From Geomicrobium sp. JCM 19038 (GTDB lineage Bacteria > Bacillota > Bacilli > Bacillales > Marinococcaceae), in contig NZ_BAXA01000011.1 of NCBI RefSeq assembly GCF_000698125.1, forward strand, positions 62,001 to 126,000: a stretch of 64,000 nucleotides of DNA. Reading direction: 5' to 3'. The notes below the pieces were generated by a model. It was not told the origin of the DNA. It saw only the letters and a program-made list of their open reading frames with translations, and did not search any database. Below are positions 8,339 through 16,971 of this stretch, one piece after another; the first letter of the stretch is position 1, and every line of letters begins with the position of its first letter. The translations under genes were made by a program, and so were the position numbers.

Positions 8339-8941
8339 TTCTTCCAAAAGCTCCTCTGATTGCAAGGGGACAATCCAATCGTCTGGTACTTCCATCCACA
8401 CCTCATTTCCCTCATAGAGAAAATGAACTTCCCAGTTTCCAGACGTGTAGAATGAAACTTCTTCGGTGTTATCATCAAAGGACGCACTAGTATTTACATG
8501 AACCCAATTAACTCCAGGTAACCCGCTTGCAGATGAATGTAGTTCGGAGAGCTCAATAGTCGTGGGAGTAATAGATTCTGCTCCTTGTTGAAGAGTGTAA
8601 TTGAACTGTACAGCTCGTTCGAGATCAGGCAAATGCTCATCCAAATAAGATGTGTGGGTATTAGAGTCACCGGCTTCGCTAATGGGCTCTTTAAGTTCTG
8701 GTTCAATCGCAACATCACCGTCACCTTGCTGCGGTCCTTCATCAATTGATTGACGGATGTGCTGCAAAAGTTCCTCAGTCTCGTCATAGTCAAGCTCTAC
8801 CATGTCATCACTGCCAAGCAGTGTGTCTTCCATGACCACAAGTGTAAGTCCGTATTTCTCACCTAATTCTTCGATTTCTTCAGAAGCATTGTTGCATCCA
8901 GTAAGTAAGGTAAAAACAGCTACGCTTGATAAAGTTTTCAT
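8321..8941 (-). CDS. Putative acidic lipoprotein
   Basis: 206 residues with a lipoprotein signal (MKTLSSVAVFTLLTGC, modified Cys at residue 16) followed by a very acidic exported domain. No family recognised. The best ribosome site (AGGAGG) lies 18 bases before the ATG at 8939-8941. It would fit better with an in-frame ATT four codons upstream, so the start is unsure. It is predicted to be anchored on the outer face of the membrane. Confidence 0.6.
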   Translation of the reverse strand: MKTLSSVAVFTLLTGCNNASEEIEELGEKYGLTLVVMEDTLLGSDDMVELDYDETEELLQHIRQSIDEGPQQGDGDVAIEPELKEPISEAGDSNTHTSYLDEHLPDLERAVQFNYTLQQGAESITPTTIELSELHSSASGLPGVNWVHVNTSASFDDNTEEVSFYTSGNWEVHFLYEGNEVWMEVPDDWIVPLQSEELLEEGRRSL

Positions 8942-8994
8942 GACATATCTAATACGAAACCCTCCTAATTAAAAAATTAACCTGCAAAAGGAGC

Positions 8995-9177
8995 CTAGAA
9001 GAAAAAGTAAAACAATATGATACATAGCACAATGATGAATGCGAGGGTGAAGACTCTTGAAAGGCAGCTTCCTTGAGCGAATGTTTCGGGTCTTCCAACG
9101 ATCGCTTTATCAACGGATTCACCGATCTTTTCTTTTGGTTCGTTCTTCTTTGAATGATAATCTGAATTATTGGTCAT
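8995..9177 (-). CDS. Small membrane-anchored protein
   Basis: 60 residues: a polar, lysine-rich N-terminal half and a C-terminal membrane helix (FTLAFIIVLCIILFYFFF). Start supported by AGGAG nine bases upstream. It resembles DUF6366-type tail-anchored proteins in layout only. Function unknown. Confidence 0.5.
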   Translation of the reverse strand: MTNNSDYHSKKNEPKEKIGESVDKAIVGRPETFAQGSCLSRVFTLAFIIVLCIILFYFFF

Positions 9178-9322
9178 CTCGAAACACTCCTATAATGCGT
9201 TGGTCTTCTTCAGAACAATTACCCTTATTAATGGTTCTTAAAAACGAACGTTATTGAAACACTACGGTGAATATGGTGTAATTGCTAACAGTATTTTTAA
9301 CTTAGGGGAGTCGTTACAAGGC

Positions 9323-9628
9323 ATGAGAGTTTTTATGAAGGAGTTTTCTTATTATTTAGCGGCTATCGGATTGGCGATTTTATTCTCAATTGTTGTGTCA
9401 TTTTTGAATCCGTTAATAAGAGCAATTTCTGATCTAGTGTTCGGAACAACGTTGTTGGATTCAGGGAACTTTTCTATTGTGGCGAGCGGTCTATTTTTAT
9501 CACTTATATTGTTAGTAGTGATTGTTCCTGTAGTAATTGTATTTTATCCTATAGGGATCCTCATTAAATATATAGTACTTAGCGCGCGGGGAACTCGAAA
9601 ACATAGAAACCAAAGGCACGAAGCGTAA
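9323..9628 (+). CDS. Membrane protein of unknown function
   Basis: About 101 residues with two long hydrophobic segments (near residues 8-30 and 50-80) and a basic tail ending RKHRNQRHEA. I chose the ATG at 9323 because GGGGAG lies 12 bases upstream; the frame is open from a TTG at 9254. A 14-bp sequence over the start codon recurs just after the stop (9627-9640). No family recognised. Confidence 0.45.
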   Translation: MRVFMKEFSYYLAAIGLAILFSIVVSFLNPLIRAISDLVFGTTLLDSGNFSIVASGLFLSLILLVVIVPVVIVFYPIGILIKYIVLSARGTRKHRNQRHEA

Positions 9629-9717
9629 GGCATGAGAGTTCTTAATAAAAGAAGGTGTTTCTTCACAGGTCTATATAACAATGAAGTCCTTCTTTAATGT
9701 CTTCTCTTAAGTCACTG

Positions 9718-9894
9718 CTATTTATCTTTGGTTTGTTTATACTTAAGTGAAGCATAGGTTAATAATGAGATAATCGTACACACAGTTAACATACCGAGCA
9801 GGGTCGTGAGATTTATGGCGTTACGGCTAATCAGTTCAGTAAATATCATAATGAAAAATAGGCCTAATCCGATGAATAGAGCTTTTTTAGCCAT
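9718..9894 (-). CDS. Small two-helix membrane protein, 58 residues
   Basis: Begins MAKKALFIGLGLFFIMIFTE and ends in a charged KYKQTKDK tail, with two hydrophobic helices. A GGAGGT ribosome site lies five bases before the ATG at 9892-9894, which makes a real gene likely despite its size. No family recognised. It is divergent from the kinase gene. Confidence 0.5.
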   Translation of the reverse strand: MAKKALFIGLGLFFIMIFTELISRNAINLTTLLGMLTVCTIISLLTYASLKYKQTKDK

Positions 9895-10016
9895 GGGGAC
9901 CTCCGATCTTTTTTAATATGTTTACCCGATTTTGCAGCTCCAAAAGCAAGTCATCTTGAATCTTTAGAGTGAATATAGAGTCGTTTGTAGTGACATTACT
10001 TATTGAAGGAGAAGTT

Positions 10017-10667
10017 ATGGATAACATAGCAAATCAAGTTGCCAACTATATTAATCATCTTGATAAAAAAATCGTAATCGGAATTTCGGGTCATGGTGCT
10101 TCTGGGAAAACGACATTTGCAAATCATCTTCGAGAGTTGATTGATGAGCAACATGTCAATTATATGAATACGGACCCTTACATCATTGGCTCTGAACTTA
10201 GAAAGTACGCGACAATCGAGTATGAATTTGATCAAAAACGACATGCGTCTAAAATGACAGCGTGCCATCCAGCAGCCCACCATGTCGTCTCCTTAGAAAG
10301 AGATCTTACGATGATTCAAGAGGGATTAGATTTTAAAACGATCCAAACGCATTATATGGAAAGTGCGTTAGTATCATCTGATAACAAAGTTAGTATTGTG
10401 GAAGGGATGAGTACTGCATTTGTAGATCCAGGTTTATTTGATTTGAAGATTTACCTTTATACAGATGGAGAAACTGAGTTTATGAGAAGGGGCATTCGAG
10501 ATGTGTCCGAAAGAGGCATGAACATCGAGTATTTAAAACAATCTCATAACCAACGAAGAATTCAATATGAATTATTTATGCATGCTTATCATGGGGCATT
10601 TGATCTTGTTATCAAGAATACGAATCACAGCTATGTTATAGAAAAAGACAGCTTGAACCTTTGTTAG
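10017..10667 (+). CDS. P-loop kinase, uridine kinase/phosphoribulokinase-like
   Basis: 216 residues. P-loop GHGASGKTT at residues 25-33 follows a hydrophobic strand, followed by a Thr-Asp substrate-side motif (NTDPYII) as in uridine-kinase relatives. The C-terminal FMRRGIRDVSERG region supplies the arginines expected of a lid. I chose the ATG at 10017 because GAAGGAGAAG precedes it; the frame is open from 9969. It probably phosphorylates a small hydroxylated metabolite. Substrate unknown; no operon partners. Confidence 0.7.
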   Translation: MDNIANQVANYINHLDKKIVIGISGHGASGKTTFANHLRELIDEQHVNYMNTDPYIIGSELRKYATIEYEFDQKRHASKMTACHPAAHHVVSLERDLTMIQEGLDFKTIQTHYMESALVSSDNKVSIVEGMSTAFVDPGLFDLKIYLYTDGETEFMRRGIRDVSERGMNIEYLKQSHNQRRIQYELFMHAYHGAFDLVIKNTNHSYVIEKDSLNLC

Positions 10668-10755
10668 ATCAATTGGTCGTTCTTCAATAAAATGGAAATG
10701 GATGATGCTTAAGAATCATCTAATTCGCTTAACAATCCAAAATTTCATAAAAAAC

Positions 10756-10784
10756 TTGGAACGTTCTTATTTATATGGTATGAT
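10756..10784 (+). promoter_or_regulatory. Sigma-A promoter of the first cold-shock gene
   Basis: TTGGAA, 17-bp spacer, TATGAT. It implies a 5' leader of roughly 115 nt before the ATG at 10909, as is common for cold-shock mRNAs whose leader folds with temperature. Confidence 0.55.
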
Positions 10785-10908
10785 CATTATTAACTAGTTT
10801 TGTTACGAAGAAAACAGAAAGCAAGCAACTTTCATCTAGAGTTTCACTTTGAGCAAGAATAGTAATAAATCGTGTAATGCATGTGCAAAGCACTAGGAGG
10901 CAACAATC

Positions 10909-11112
10909 ATGGAACAAGGTACAGTAAAATGGTTTAACGCAGACAAAGGTTTTGGATTTATTGAGCGTGAAGGTAACGAAGACGTATTCGTACACTTCTC
11001 TGCAATCCAAACTGACGGATTCAAAACTTTAGATGAAGGTCAAAAAGTTAGCTTTGAAATCACTCAAGGTGACCGTGGACCTCAAGCTGCAAACGTTTCA
11101 AAAGAAGGCTAA
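10909..11112 (+). CDS. csp: Cold-shock protein (CspA/CspB family)
   Basis: 67 residues, a complete cold-shock domain with RNP1 KGFGFIE (residues 13-19) and RNP2 VFVHF (26-30). It binds single-stranded RNA/DNA and acts as an RNA chaperone. Strong AGGAGG site, long leader, and a clean terminator make it a monocistronic unit. A close paralogue lies at 62622. Confidence 0.96.
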   Translation: MEQGTVKWFNADKGFGFIEREGNEDVFVHFSAIQTDGFKTLDEGQKVSFEITQGDRGPQAANVSKEG

Positions 11113-11120
11113 TAACCGAT

Positions 11121-11150
11121 TAAAACAGACTCTTTGAGTCTGTTTTTTTA
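11121..11150 (+). terminator. Rho-independent terminator
   Basis: Arms AAACAGACT and AGTCTGTTT around CTTTG, followed by seven Ts, directly after the cold-shock gene. Confidence 0.85.
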
Positions 11151-11173
11151 TTGGTTGATAGGGAGTAAAGGGG

Positions 11174-11761
11174 ATGACGTTACATCAAAGTCACAATACA
11201 CAATTGCTTGAGCAATTAGCTCGCTTAGCTAAGCAGCTTAATGAAAACAATATTACTTGGGCGATTGGAGGATCATTACTCCTTTCGCAATACGGGATCG
11301 TGAAGAAAGTAAATGACATCGATGTGCTAGTGTCTGAGAAAGATGTAGGTCGTACGAAGACAATCATTGATACGATTGGGAATGAAAAGGAAGTTCAAAA
11401 GTATTCACCTTTTCGGACCAGTTATTTCTATAAATATACGATGAATGATGTCGAAGTCGATCTTATGAGTGGATTCGCTTTGGAACACGAAAGTGGCGTA
11501 TACATACTCTCACTAACCCCAAATTCAATTGTTACGTGTACGCAAATTAACGGTGTAAGCATTCCGCTCTGTACGTTAGAAGATTGGTACATCTTATACA
11601 GTTTGATGCCTAATAAAGAAGAGAAAGAATTGCTTTTATTTCGTTATTTGCAGGCACATGGCATTTCTAGTAAGCAATTGTTGATCGAAGCGTGTAGACA
11701 GCCATTGCCGGATAGAGTTAGGGGTAATGTAAAACAGCTTCTTAAAAGCGTGAATCCATAG
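11174..11761 (+). CDS. Nucleotidyltransferase-fold protein
   Basis: 195 residues. The segment WAIGGSLLLSQYGIVKKVNDIDVLV gives the GG-S...D-x-D signature of minimal nucleotidyltransferases (similar to aminoglycoside-type or MNT-type domains), with a third acidic strand VEVDLMSG. The C-terminal half is helical. The ATG follows AAAGGGG. It may nucleotidylate a small molecule; no toxin-antitoxin partner with a HEPN domain is visible next to it. Confidence 0.6.
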   Translation: MTLHQSHNTQLLEQLARLAKQLNENNITWAIGGSLLLSQYGIVKKVNDIDVLVSEKDVGRTKTIIDTIGNEKEVQKYSPFRTSYFYKYTMNDVEVDLMSGFALEHESGVYILSLTPNSIVTCTQINGVSIPLCTLEDWYILYSLMPNKEEKELLLFRYLQAHGISSKQLLIEACRQPLPDRVRGNVKQLLKSVNP

Positions 11762-11806
11762 AATGATTTGTTTGTTGTGACATTAACGTGTTAAGGAGGT
11801 CATGTC

Positions 11807-12102
11807 ATGCCTACGTGCTCAAACTGTAAGCAAGAATGGGGGTGGAGATTATCCATCAAAAATCATTCTCAATTTATGGGATGAGTTGCCCTTATTGTGA
11901 TCAGGTACAGTATTTATCAAAAAATGCGAAAAGAAAAACATCGTTTTTAGCATTTTTACCGTTGCTCGTTCCATTATTAAATCTGTTAACAAATTTAGGC
12001 TTCTTAGCAACCATCATGATCTTCTTATCCGTGTCTTTGCTTTTCATGTCATTGTATCCATTTTTGATGGAGTTATCTAATGAAGATCAATTGGGATTTT
12101 GA
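11807..12102 (+). pseudogene. TIGR04104-type CXXC-20-CXXC membrane protein (frameshifted)
   Basis: Two frames make one protein of about 98 residues. MPTCSNCKQEWGW carries the first CxxC, YGMSCPYCDQVQY the second, followed by two hydrophobic helices and the typical tail LYPFLMELSNED. The break lies in CATCAAAAATC near 11860: a sixth A restores KKSFSIYG. The ATG at 11807 has AAGGAGG upstream, whereas the second frame alone lacks a proper start. It is a zinc-ribbon-like, membrane-attached protein common in Bacillus; function unknown. Confidence 0.75.
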
Positions 12103-12115
12103 ATGTTTATTTTAT

Positions 12116-12162
12116 AAGGAAGGGCTTGCCTTGAAGTACTTAAGGCGAGACCTTTCTTTTTT
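12116..12162 (+). terminator. Rho-independent terminator
   Basis: A long imperfect hairpin (AAGGAAGGGC... pairing with ...GACCTTTCTT, loop around GAAGTACT) followed by TTTT. The remaining 130 bases before the next gene show only promoter-like AT-rich sequence. Confidence 0.6.
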
Positions 12163-12296
12163 GATTATGATCATGAGGGAAATTTATTCAATTGTCATAG
12201 TGCTGCTTCCTATATTATTATGGAGTAGTTGCTATAAATCGTGTCGTGAATATGTGTGATAAGAAAGACCGAGAGACGAAAAGGTAGGGAAGTACG

Positions 12297-13271
12297 ATGA
12301 CAGAAAATTTCTGGCGTGATTTACCACGTCCATTCTTTATATTAGCTCCGATGGAAGACGTTACGGACGTTGTGTTTCGTCACGTCGTAAGTGAAGCCGC
12401 AAGACCAGATGTGTTTTTTACGGAGTTTACGAATTCTGAAAGTTATTGCCATCCAGATGGAAAGCAAAGTGTTCGCGGTCGCTTGACGTTTACTGAAGAC
12501 GAACAGCCGATGGTTGCTCATATTTGGGGTGACAAACCTGAATTCTTCGAGGAAATGAGTATCGGCATGGCAAAAGAAGGATTTAAAGGAATCGACCTTA
12601 ATATGGGCTGCCCGGTTCAAAATGTGGCAGGGAATGGAAAAGGAAGCGGATTAATTCGCCGTCCAGACGTCGTTGCTGAACTCATTCAAGCAGCCAAAGC
12701 TGGGGGACTGCCTGTAAGCGTAAAGACGAGACTTGGCTATACGTATGTGGATGAATGGCGTGAGTGGTTAGCACATGTACTAAAGCAAGACATTGCAAAC
12801 TTGTCTATTCATTTACGTACGAAGAAGGAAATGAGCAAAGTCGACGCGCACTGGGAGCTCATTCCAGAGATCAAAAAACTCCGAGATGAGATTGCACCTG
12901 ACACACTGTTGACGATCAATGGTGATATTCCTAACCGCCAAGTCGGCTTAGAACTCGTTGAGAAGTACGGAGTCGACGGTGTCATGATTGGACGAGGCAT
13001 CTTTACCAACCCATTTGCATTCGAAAAAGAGCCTAGAGAGCATAGCAGTGAAGAGTTACTCGATCTTCTCCGCTTGCAACTCGACCTTCACGATAAATAC
13101 CACGAGATTGAATCCCGTGCGTTTAAACCGCTTCACCGCTTCTTCAAAATCTATGTACGTGATTTCCGCGGAGCAAGTGAGTTAAGAAATCAACTGATGA
13201 ACTCAAGTTCAACAGATGAAGTACGTTCACTCCTTGATACGTTCCAAGCTGAAAAACAAGAGACATTATAA
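12297..13271 (+). CDS. dus: tRNA-dihydrouridine synthase
   Basis: 324 residues, Dus-family TIM barrel. It has the FMN-binding start APMEDVTD (residues 17-24), the catalytic cysteine region LNMGCPVQN with Cys105, the KTRLGY strand, and the phosphate-binding [12 protein letters not shown] near residue 235, then a C-terminal helical tRNA-binding domain. It reduces uridines in the tRNA D-loop using NADPH and FMN. Which tRNA position it modifies cannot be told here. It stands alone and ends at a strong terminator. Confidence 0.93.
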   Translation: MTENFWRDLPRPFFILAPMEDVTDVVFRHVVSEAARPDVFFTEFTNSESYCHPDGKQSVRGRLTFTEDEQPMVAHIWGDKPEFFEEMSIGMAKEGFKGIDLNMGCPVQNVAGNGKGSGLIRRPDVVAELIQAAKAGGLPVSVKTRLGYTYVDEWREWLAHVLKQDIANLSIHLRTKKEMSKVDAHWELIPEIKKLRDEIAPDTLLTINGDIPNRQVGLELVEKYGVDGVMIGRGIFTNPFAFEKEPREHSSEELLDLLRLQLDLHDKYHEIESRAFKPLHRFFKIYVRDFRGASELRNQLMNSSSTDEVRSLLDTFQAEKQETL

Positions 13272-13276
13272 TTTGG

Positions 13277-13312
13277 AAACGCCCTTCAAAGTTCACTTTG
13301 AAGGGCGTTTTG
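13277..13312 (+). terminator. Rho-independent terminator after dus
   Basis: 16-base arms (AAACGCCC.../...GGGCGTTT) with a 2-base loop, followed by TG. Confidence 0.8.
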
Positions 13313-13340
13313 TTGGTCATGAGACTAAAACTTTGTCGAG

Positions 13341-13550
13341 GTCCTGTTGTCTTGCACCACGGTCCCGGGCTCTTGCACCACGGTCCTGAGCTCTTGCTCC
13401 ACGGTCCTGTTGTCTTGCACCGCGGTCCTGTTGTCTTGCACCATGGTCCCGGGCTCTTGCACCACGGTCCTGTTGTCTTGCACCGCGGTCCTGAGTTCTT
13501 GCACCATGGTCCCGGGCTCTTGCACAATCCCCTGATCTCTAGCCTCATGC
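13341..13550. repeat. 21-bp tandem repeat array (nine units plus a degenerate tenth)
   Basis: Nine consecutive 21-bp units from 13341 to 13529, each starting GTCC and containing CTTGC(A/T)C, plus a diverged tenth to 13550. Variants alternate between GTCCTGTTGT, GTCCCGGGCT and GTCCTGAG(C/T)T left halves. Because 21 is divisible by three, several frames stay open on both strands (heptapeptides such as VQDNRTV on the - strand), but none has a ribosome site. The array lies between two convergent terminators. Confidence 0.9.
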
Positions 13551-13580
13551 AAAAAGGCATAGCTCTTTATAAGCTATGCC
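13551..13580 (-). terminator. Terminator of the leftward RidA gene
   Basis: Arms GGCATAGCT and AGCTATGCC with an A5 run on the left, that is a T5 tail on the - strand. Confidence 0.75.
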
Positions 13581-13667
13581 ATGAATGATACTTTGTAATT
13601 TGCATGTCTTCGTAACAAAGAAACGTTCATTTGATAAAAAGCTGCATGCATTGAATCGTTGCTACTA

Positions 13668-14060
13668 TCAAAATTCAGCACACCAGAGTTCAATTTCAAT
13701 TTTTAACTCGGGTAATCCCAAAGCTGAGATGTAAGCCACAGTCATAGCTGGATAGGCGGACGGAAACAGTTCATCCCATTGAGCGTCTAAGAAGTTCCAA
13801 TCGATTTGTTCGGTCGCCCAAATGTTAACTTTAATTATATTTTTTTCACTTAATTTCTCTGATGTAAGGATTTTCTGTATGTTTGAAAATGTATTCGTGA
13901 CTTGATCGTTTAATTCAGGTGGGACATTGCCATCTGAATCTGTTCCGATTTGACCTGATGTGACGACTAAATCGGCACCTTTTAGAACTCGTGTCACATG
14001 ACTGTAATTCCCTACGGGCTTAGCCATTGAATCTGGATTTTTCCTACTGATGTTTTGCAT
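13668..14060 (-). CDS. RidA/YjgF-family protein
   Basis: 130 residues, single Rid domain: SGQIGTDSDGNVP near residue 36, the central QVTNTFSNIQKIL helix, and the C-terminal IEIELWCAEF that replaces the usual IEIE(C/A)-A tail. RidA proteins hydrolyse reactive enamine/imine intermediates from PLP enzymes; some members have other amidohydrolase roles. The arginine that marks true RidA imine deaminases is not evident, so it may belong to a Rid1-7 subgroup. GTGAGGG precedes the ATG. Confidence 0.82.
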   Translation of the reverse strand: MQNISRKNPDSMAKPVGNYSHVTRVLKGADLVVTSGQIGTDSDGNVPPELNDQVTNTFSNIQKILTSEKLSEKNIIKVNIWATEQIDWNFLDAQWDELFPSAYPAMTVAYISALGLPELKIEIELWCAEF

Positions 14061-14075
14061 TGTATACCCTCACTT

Positions 14076-14199
14076 CTAGAGTTTTTCTGCTCGTTTTCTT
14101 AAAAAAAGATAGACTTCACCAATATCATGAATTTTAGAAGAAAACAGCAGTAGAGAATCCATAGCCGAAAGATAAAAACATGAGAATTTTCTTCTTCAT
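14076..14199 (-). pseudogene. Short exported or membrane peptide, frame broken
   Basis: AAAGGAG precedes ATG (14197-14199) and MKKKILMFLSFGYGFSTAVFF, which stops at 14134. A one-base shift continues with KIHDIGEVYLFLRKRAEKL to a TAG at 14076. Joined, this is about 40 residues with a hydrophobic N-terminus and basic tail. No family recognised. Confidence 0.3.
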
Positions 14200-14233
14200 A
14201 GCTTGGACACTCCTTTTCTCCATTTTGTAAGGT

Positions 14234-14359
14234 TTATTTTTTCGTTTTCTTAAGTGTTTTCATAAGAACGTAAACAATAAAAATGGTAAGTACAACGATC
14301 GCAAGTAGTGTAACGATCTGAATGGCGATTGTTGCTACAGCAATTTCTGAGTGTGTCAC
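14234..14359 (-). CDS. 41-residue single-helix membrane protein (DUF4083-like)
   Basis: GTG start after AGGGGTAA, an N-terminal MTHSEIAVATIAIQ, one long hydrophobic helix and a KTLKKTKK tail. This is the typical size and layout of Bacillus DUF4083 proteins. Function unknown. Confidence 0.45.
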   Translation of the reverse strand: MTHSEIAVATIAIQIVTLLAIVVLTIFIVYVLMKTLKKTKK

Positions 14360-14529
14360 CTAATTACCCCTATTCATGTGTGCTGTTCCTATAATCGTAC
14401 CAAAGAGTTCTAGTTAATTAAATGAATTGGGTAAAAAACTTCTGCATGCGAAGACGTGTTTGAATATCACATGTAGTGTAAAAATATTGTGATAAAATAG
14501 ACCTAACATTTAATATGGGGGTTAGAAGA

Positions 14530-15572
14530 ATGGAAATGGTAACGCCACAACGTTTAAATAAGAGTGACACGGTTGCCGTATTGTCCCCATCAGCAGGGGT
14601 GCCAAGCGTATTCCCACATATCTTTGATCAAGGAATACATATTTTAGAACAGGAACTCAATTTAAAAGTTAAGGAAATGGATACTGCCCGTGCAGCTGCT
14701 GAACAACTACATCAAAACCCAAAACAGAGAGCAGAAGATATCAATCGAGCATTTGCTGATCCGGAGATAAAAGCAATTTTCTCTTCAATAGGTGGTGATG
14801 ATTCAATAAGAATTCTCCCCTATTTAGACACGGATTTAATAATGAAAAATCCTAAGATTATCATGGGGCATCGGATAACACGACGTTTTTAACCTATTTG
14901 AATCAATTAGGAATGGTGACGTATTACGGTCCTACGGTTATGGCTGGTATTTCGCAGCTTCATCGTTTAGAAGAGAATTATAAACGCCATATTCAAGATT
15001 TGTTGTTTCACCCGAGTGACACGTATGAGTTTCAACCGTATACACAATGGTCTGAGGGATATCCTGATTGGGCAGATCCCAACAACACAGGTGAAATCAA
15101 TGCAAATAAACTGAATACAGAGGGCTGGCGTTGGTTACAAGGTGAAGGGATTAACAGCGGGAAGTTGTACGGAGGCTGTATTGAAGTATTGGAAATGTTA
15201 AAAGGGACAAGGTTCTTTTGTGATGTTGAGTTTTTTAATGATAAGATTTTATTCCTAGAAAATGCTGAAGGCACAACGACAGTCGAGCACATTAGACGGA
15301 CCATTCGTAGCTATGGCATGCAAGGGATGCTCGAACGAATCCAAGCTCTCTTAATCGGAAGAGCTAGAGATTATTCTGATCAAGAAAAACAACAATTAGA
15401 TGATGCGATTATTAGCGTCGTTCGGGATGAATTTCAAAACCATACGTTGCCGGTCATCACAAATGTTGATTTTGGTCACACAGATCCGATGTTCATCTTG
15501 CCTATGGGAATTCGTACTGAGATCAACTGTGACGAGAAGCGAATCAGGTTGGTGGAGCCTAGTGTGTTGTAA
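14530..15572 (+). pseudogene. S66 LD-carboxypeptidase / MccF-like protein (frameshifted)
   Basis: Two frames give a protein of about 348 residues. The first holds the substrate-loop region IGGDDSIRILPYLD and ends NPKIIMG. The second starts SDNTTFLTYL. Adding one G to the GGGG run near 14866 joins them as IMG-ASDNT, placing the nucleophile Ser at about residue 115 as in the family motif G-x-S-D. The C-terminal GGCIEVLEML, FLENAEGTTTVEHIRR and FGHTDPMFILPMG match the glutamate and histidine segments of S66 enzymes. These cleave LD-peptide bonds of muropeptides, or microcin-C-like nucleotides in MccF. The ATG at 14530 follows GGGGGTTAG. Confidence 0.82.
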
Positions 15573-15655
15573 AAGTGAATGCCAAGCCCGTTCAAGAAAA
15601 GTAGCTTACAGTAATGATTTTTCGAATCATTACTAGATTATGTTGGAGGGTACCA

Positions 15656-16153
15656 ATGATCATTCGTAATGTCATACGTTCAGATTATGAACTCGTCTCG
15701 CCGCGATTAAATGAGTGGTGGGGTGGCAGGCAAATGTCGGACATGTTGCCAAGATTATTTTTTGAGCATTTTAATGATTCGAGCTTTATTGCTGAAGTTG
15801 AAGGGGAGGTCATAGGCTTTCTAATAGGTTTCCTTTCTCAGACTCATAAGGATGAAGCGTACATCCATTTCGTCGGTGTGAATCCAAATCATCGCAAACG
15901 AGGGGTTGCTAGGGAGCTTTACCACACGTTCTTTACTTACGTTCTAAAAGAAGAGCGGTCAATTGTGCGCTGTATTACGTCGCCTGTAAATAAAACATCA
16001 GTCGCGTACCATACAACGATGGGATTCTACATTGAACAAGGCGATAAAGAAATCGATCACGTACACGTTAAGTCAGATTACGATGGACCTGGTGAAGATC
16101 GGGTAATGTTTGTGAAGGAACTTGAGTATTCGACATGTGGAAAATGCAAATAG
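15656..16153 (+). CDS. GNAT-family N-acetyltransferase
   Basis: 165 residues. The acetyl-CoA-binding motif reads VGVNPNHRKRGVARELYHTFF (motif A, R/Q-x-x-G-x-A), preceded by the FIAEVEGEVIGFLIGF strand pair. Start at 15656 chosen for the TTGGAGG site; the frame is open from 15614. Its C-terminal FYIEQGDKEIDHVHV and YDGPGEDRVMFVKEL match small-molecule acetylases of Bacillus. Substrate unknown. Confidence 0.85.
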   Translation: MIIRNVIRSDYELVSPRLNEWWGGRQMSDMLPRLFFEHFNDSSFIAEVEGEVIGFLIGFLSQTHKDEAYIHFVGVNPNHRKRGVARELYHTFFTYVLKEERSIVRCITSPVNKTSVAYHTTMGFYIEQGDKEIDHVHVKSDYDGPGEDRVMFVKELEYSTCGKCK

Positions 16154-16220
16154 ACTTGTCAGAACAGTTGACAAAACGATGCGTGATCGTCAACTTGGAA
16201 TGACTGAAAGGAATTCAGTG

Positions 16221-16384
16221 ATGCAAATCTTCTTAGCGGTACTTTTTTCTGGAATAATTAGTGCAATCACAGTAAGTTCAATCATTAAAGTGCATTACTC
16301 ATTGCACACCAAAGAAAAGAAATTTCTAAACGTCAATTCGCTTCTATGGCAACTTTGAGTACGATCGTTGGGTTAGTGTTTTAA
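16221..16384 (+). pseudogene. Small two-helix membrane protein, frame broken
   Basis: AAAGGA precedes ATG (16221) and a hydrophobic helix MQIFLAVLFSGIISAITVSS. After HTKEKK the frame should shift: one extra base in the AAATTT run near 16320-16326 gives SKRQFASMATLSTIVGLVF, a second helix, to TAA at 16382. About 55 residues when joined. No family known. Confidence 0.4.
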
Positions 16385-16483
16385 CAGTTCTACAAGCTTT
16401 ATATGACTCTATTTTTACATATTTCAATAGCCTCACCTAAAAGAACATCTCTATAAAGAAGCGATTAAAAAGGAGATGAGAGT

Positions 16484-16861
16484 ATGACCTTAGAAGTTGG
16501 CAGCACACTTAGTTTTAGTCGTACATTTACGAAAGAAGATGTTGATACGTTCACGAAGCTTTCTCTTGATGAAGGTGTTCATCATGTAAATCCTGATGAG
16601 AACGGGAACGTAATTGTTCAAGGGTTATTAACCGCAACGCTTCCAACGAAGATTGGGGGAGAGAATGACGTTCTTGCGCATACGATGAATTTCAATTTTC
16701 TTAAGCCAGTAGTCACTGGAGACACAATTTCATGTGTTGTGACCATTGATAAATATACAAAGAAAGACAGTGGACGAAGATCGATAACGGCTTCATTTCG
16801 TTGTATCAATCAAGATCACATTGAAGTCATGACAGGGTTATTTGCAGGCGTTATAAAATAA
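16484..16861 (+). CDS. MaoC-like hotdog dehydratase-family protein
   Basis: 125 residues. FTKEDVDTFTKLSLDEGVHHV corresponds to the start of the MaoC/(R)-hydratase hotdog fold, and VQGLLTATLPTKIGG to its central helix. The usual catalytic D-x-(4)-H is replaced by a D-E-G-V-H-H arrangement, so activity as an enoyl-CoA hydratase is uncertain. A strong AAAAAGGAG site supports the start. Confidence 0.65.
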   Translation: MTLEVGSTLSFSRTFTKEDVDTFTKLSLDEGVHHVNPDENGNVIVQGLLTATLPTKIGGENDVLAHTMNFNFLKPVVTGDTISCVVTIDKYTKKDSGRRSITASFRCINQDHIEVMTGLFAGVIK

Positions 16862-16921
16862 CTTGATGTAAATAAGGAACGATTCAGATGCTTACTTTCT
16901 TGGATGATCGTAATGGCTTGT

Positions 16922-16939
16922 ACTATATTTGGATATAGT
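16922..16939. promoter_or_regulatory. MerR-type operator dyad
   Basis: Arms ACTATAT and ATATAGT with a 4-bp centre, 33 bp before the MerR start. This is the symmetrical layout MerR proteins bind between -35 and -10 of their own promoter. Confidence 0.5.
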
Positions 16940-16971
16940 AAGAGTGTTTTTAGGTTCGAATGGAGGAAGTT

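Noticed and set aside
9318-9640. A 14-bp repeat (AAGGCATGAGAGTT) at 9318 and 9627 as an insertion duplication or attachment site
   Set aside because: Too short, no integrase, and the enclosed gene is flanked by ordinary genes; probably chance or a small duplication.
13341-13550. CRISPR-like array
   Set aside because: Units are contiguous 21-bp copies with no unique spacers and no cas genes nearby.
13298-13588. Open frames across the 21-bp array on both strands (up to 138 codons)
   Set aside because: They arise from a repeat whose period is a multiple of three, lack ribosome sites and cross terminators.
16122-16220. N-terminal extension of the small membrane protein
   Set aside because: It overlaps the GNAT gene; the ATG at 16221 with AAAGGA is the credible start.
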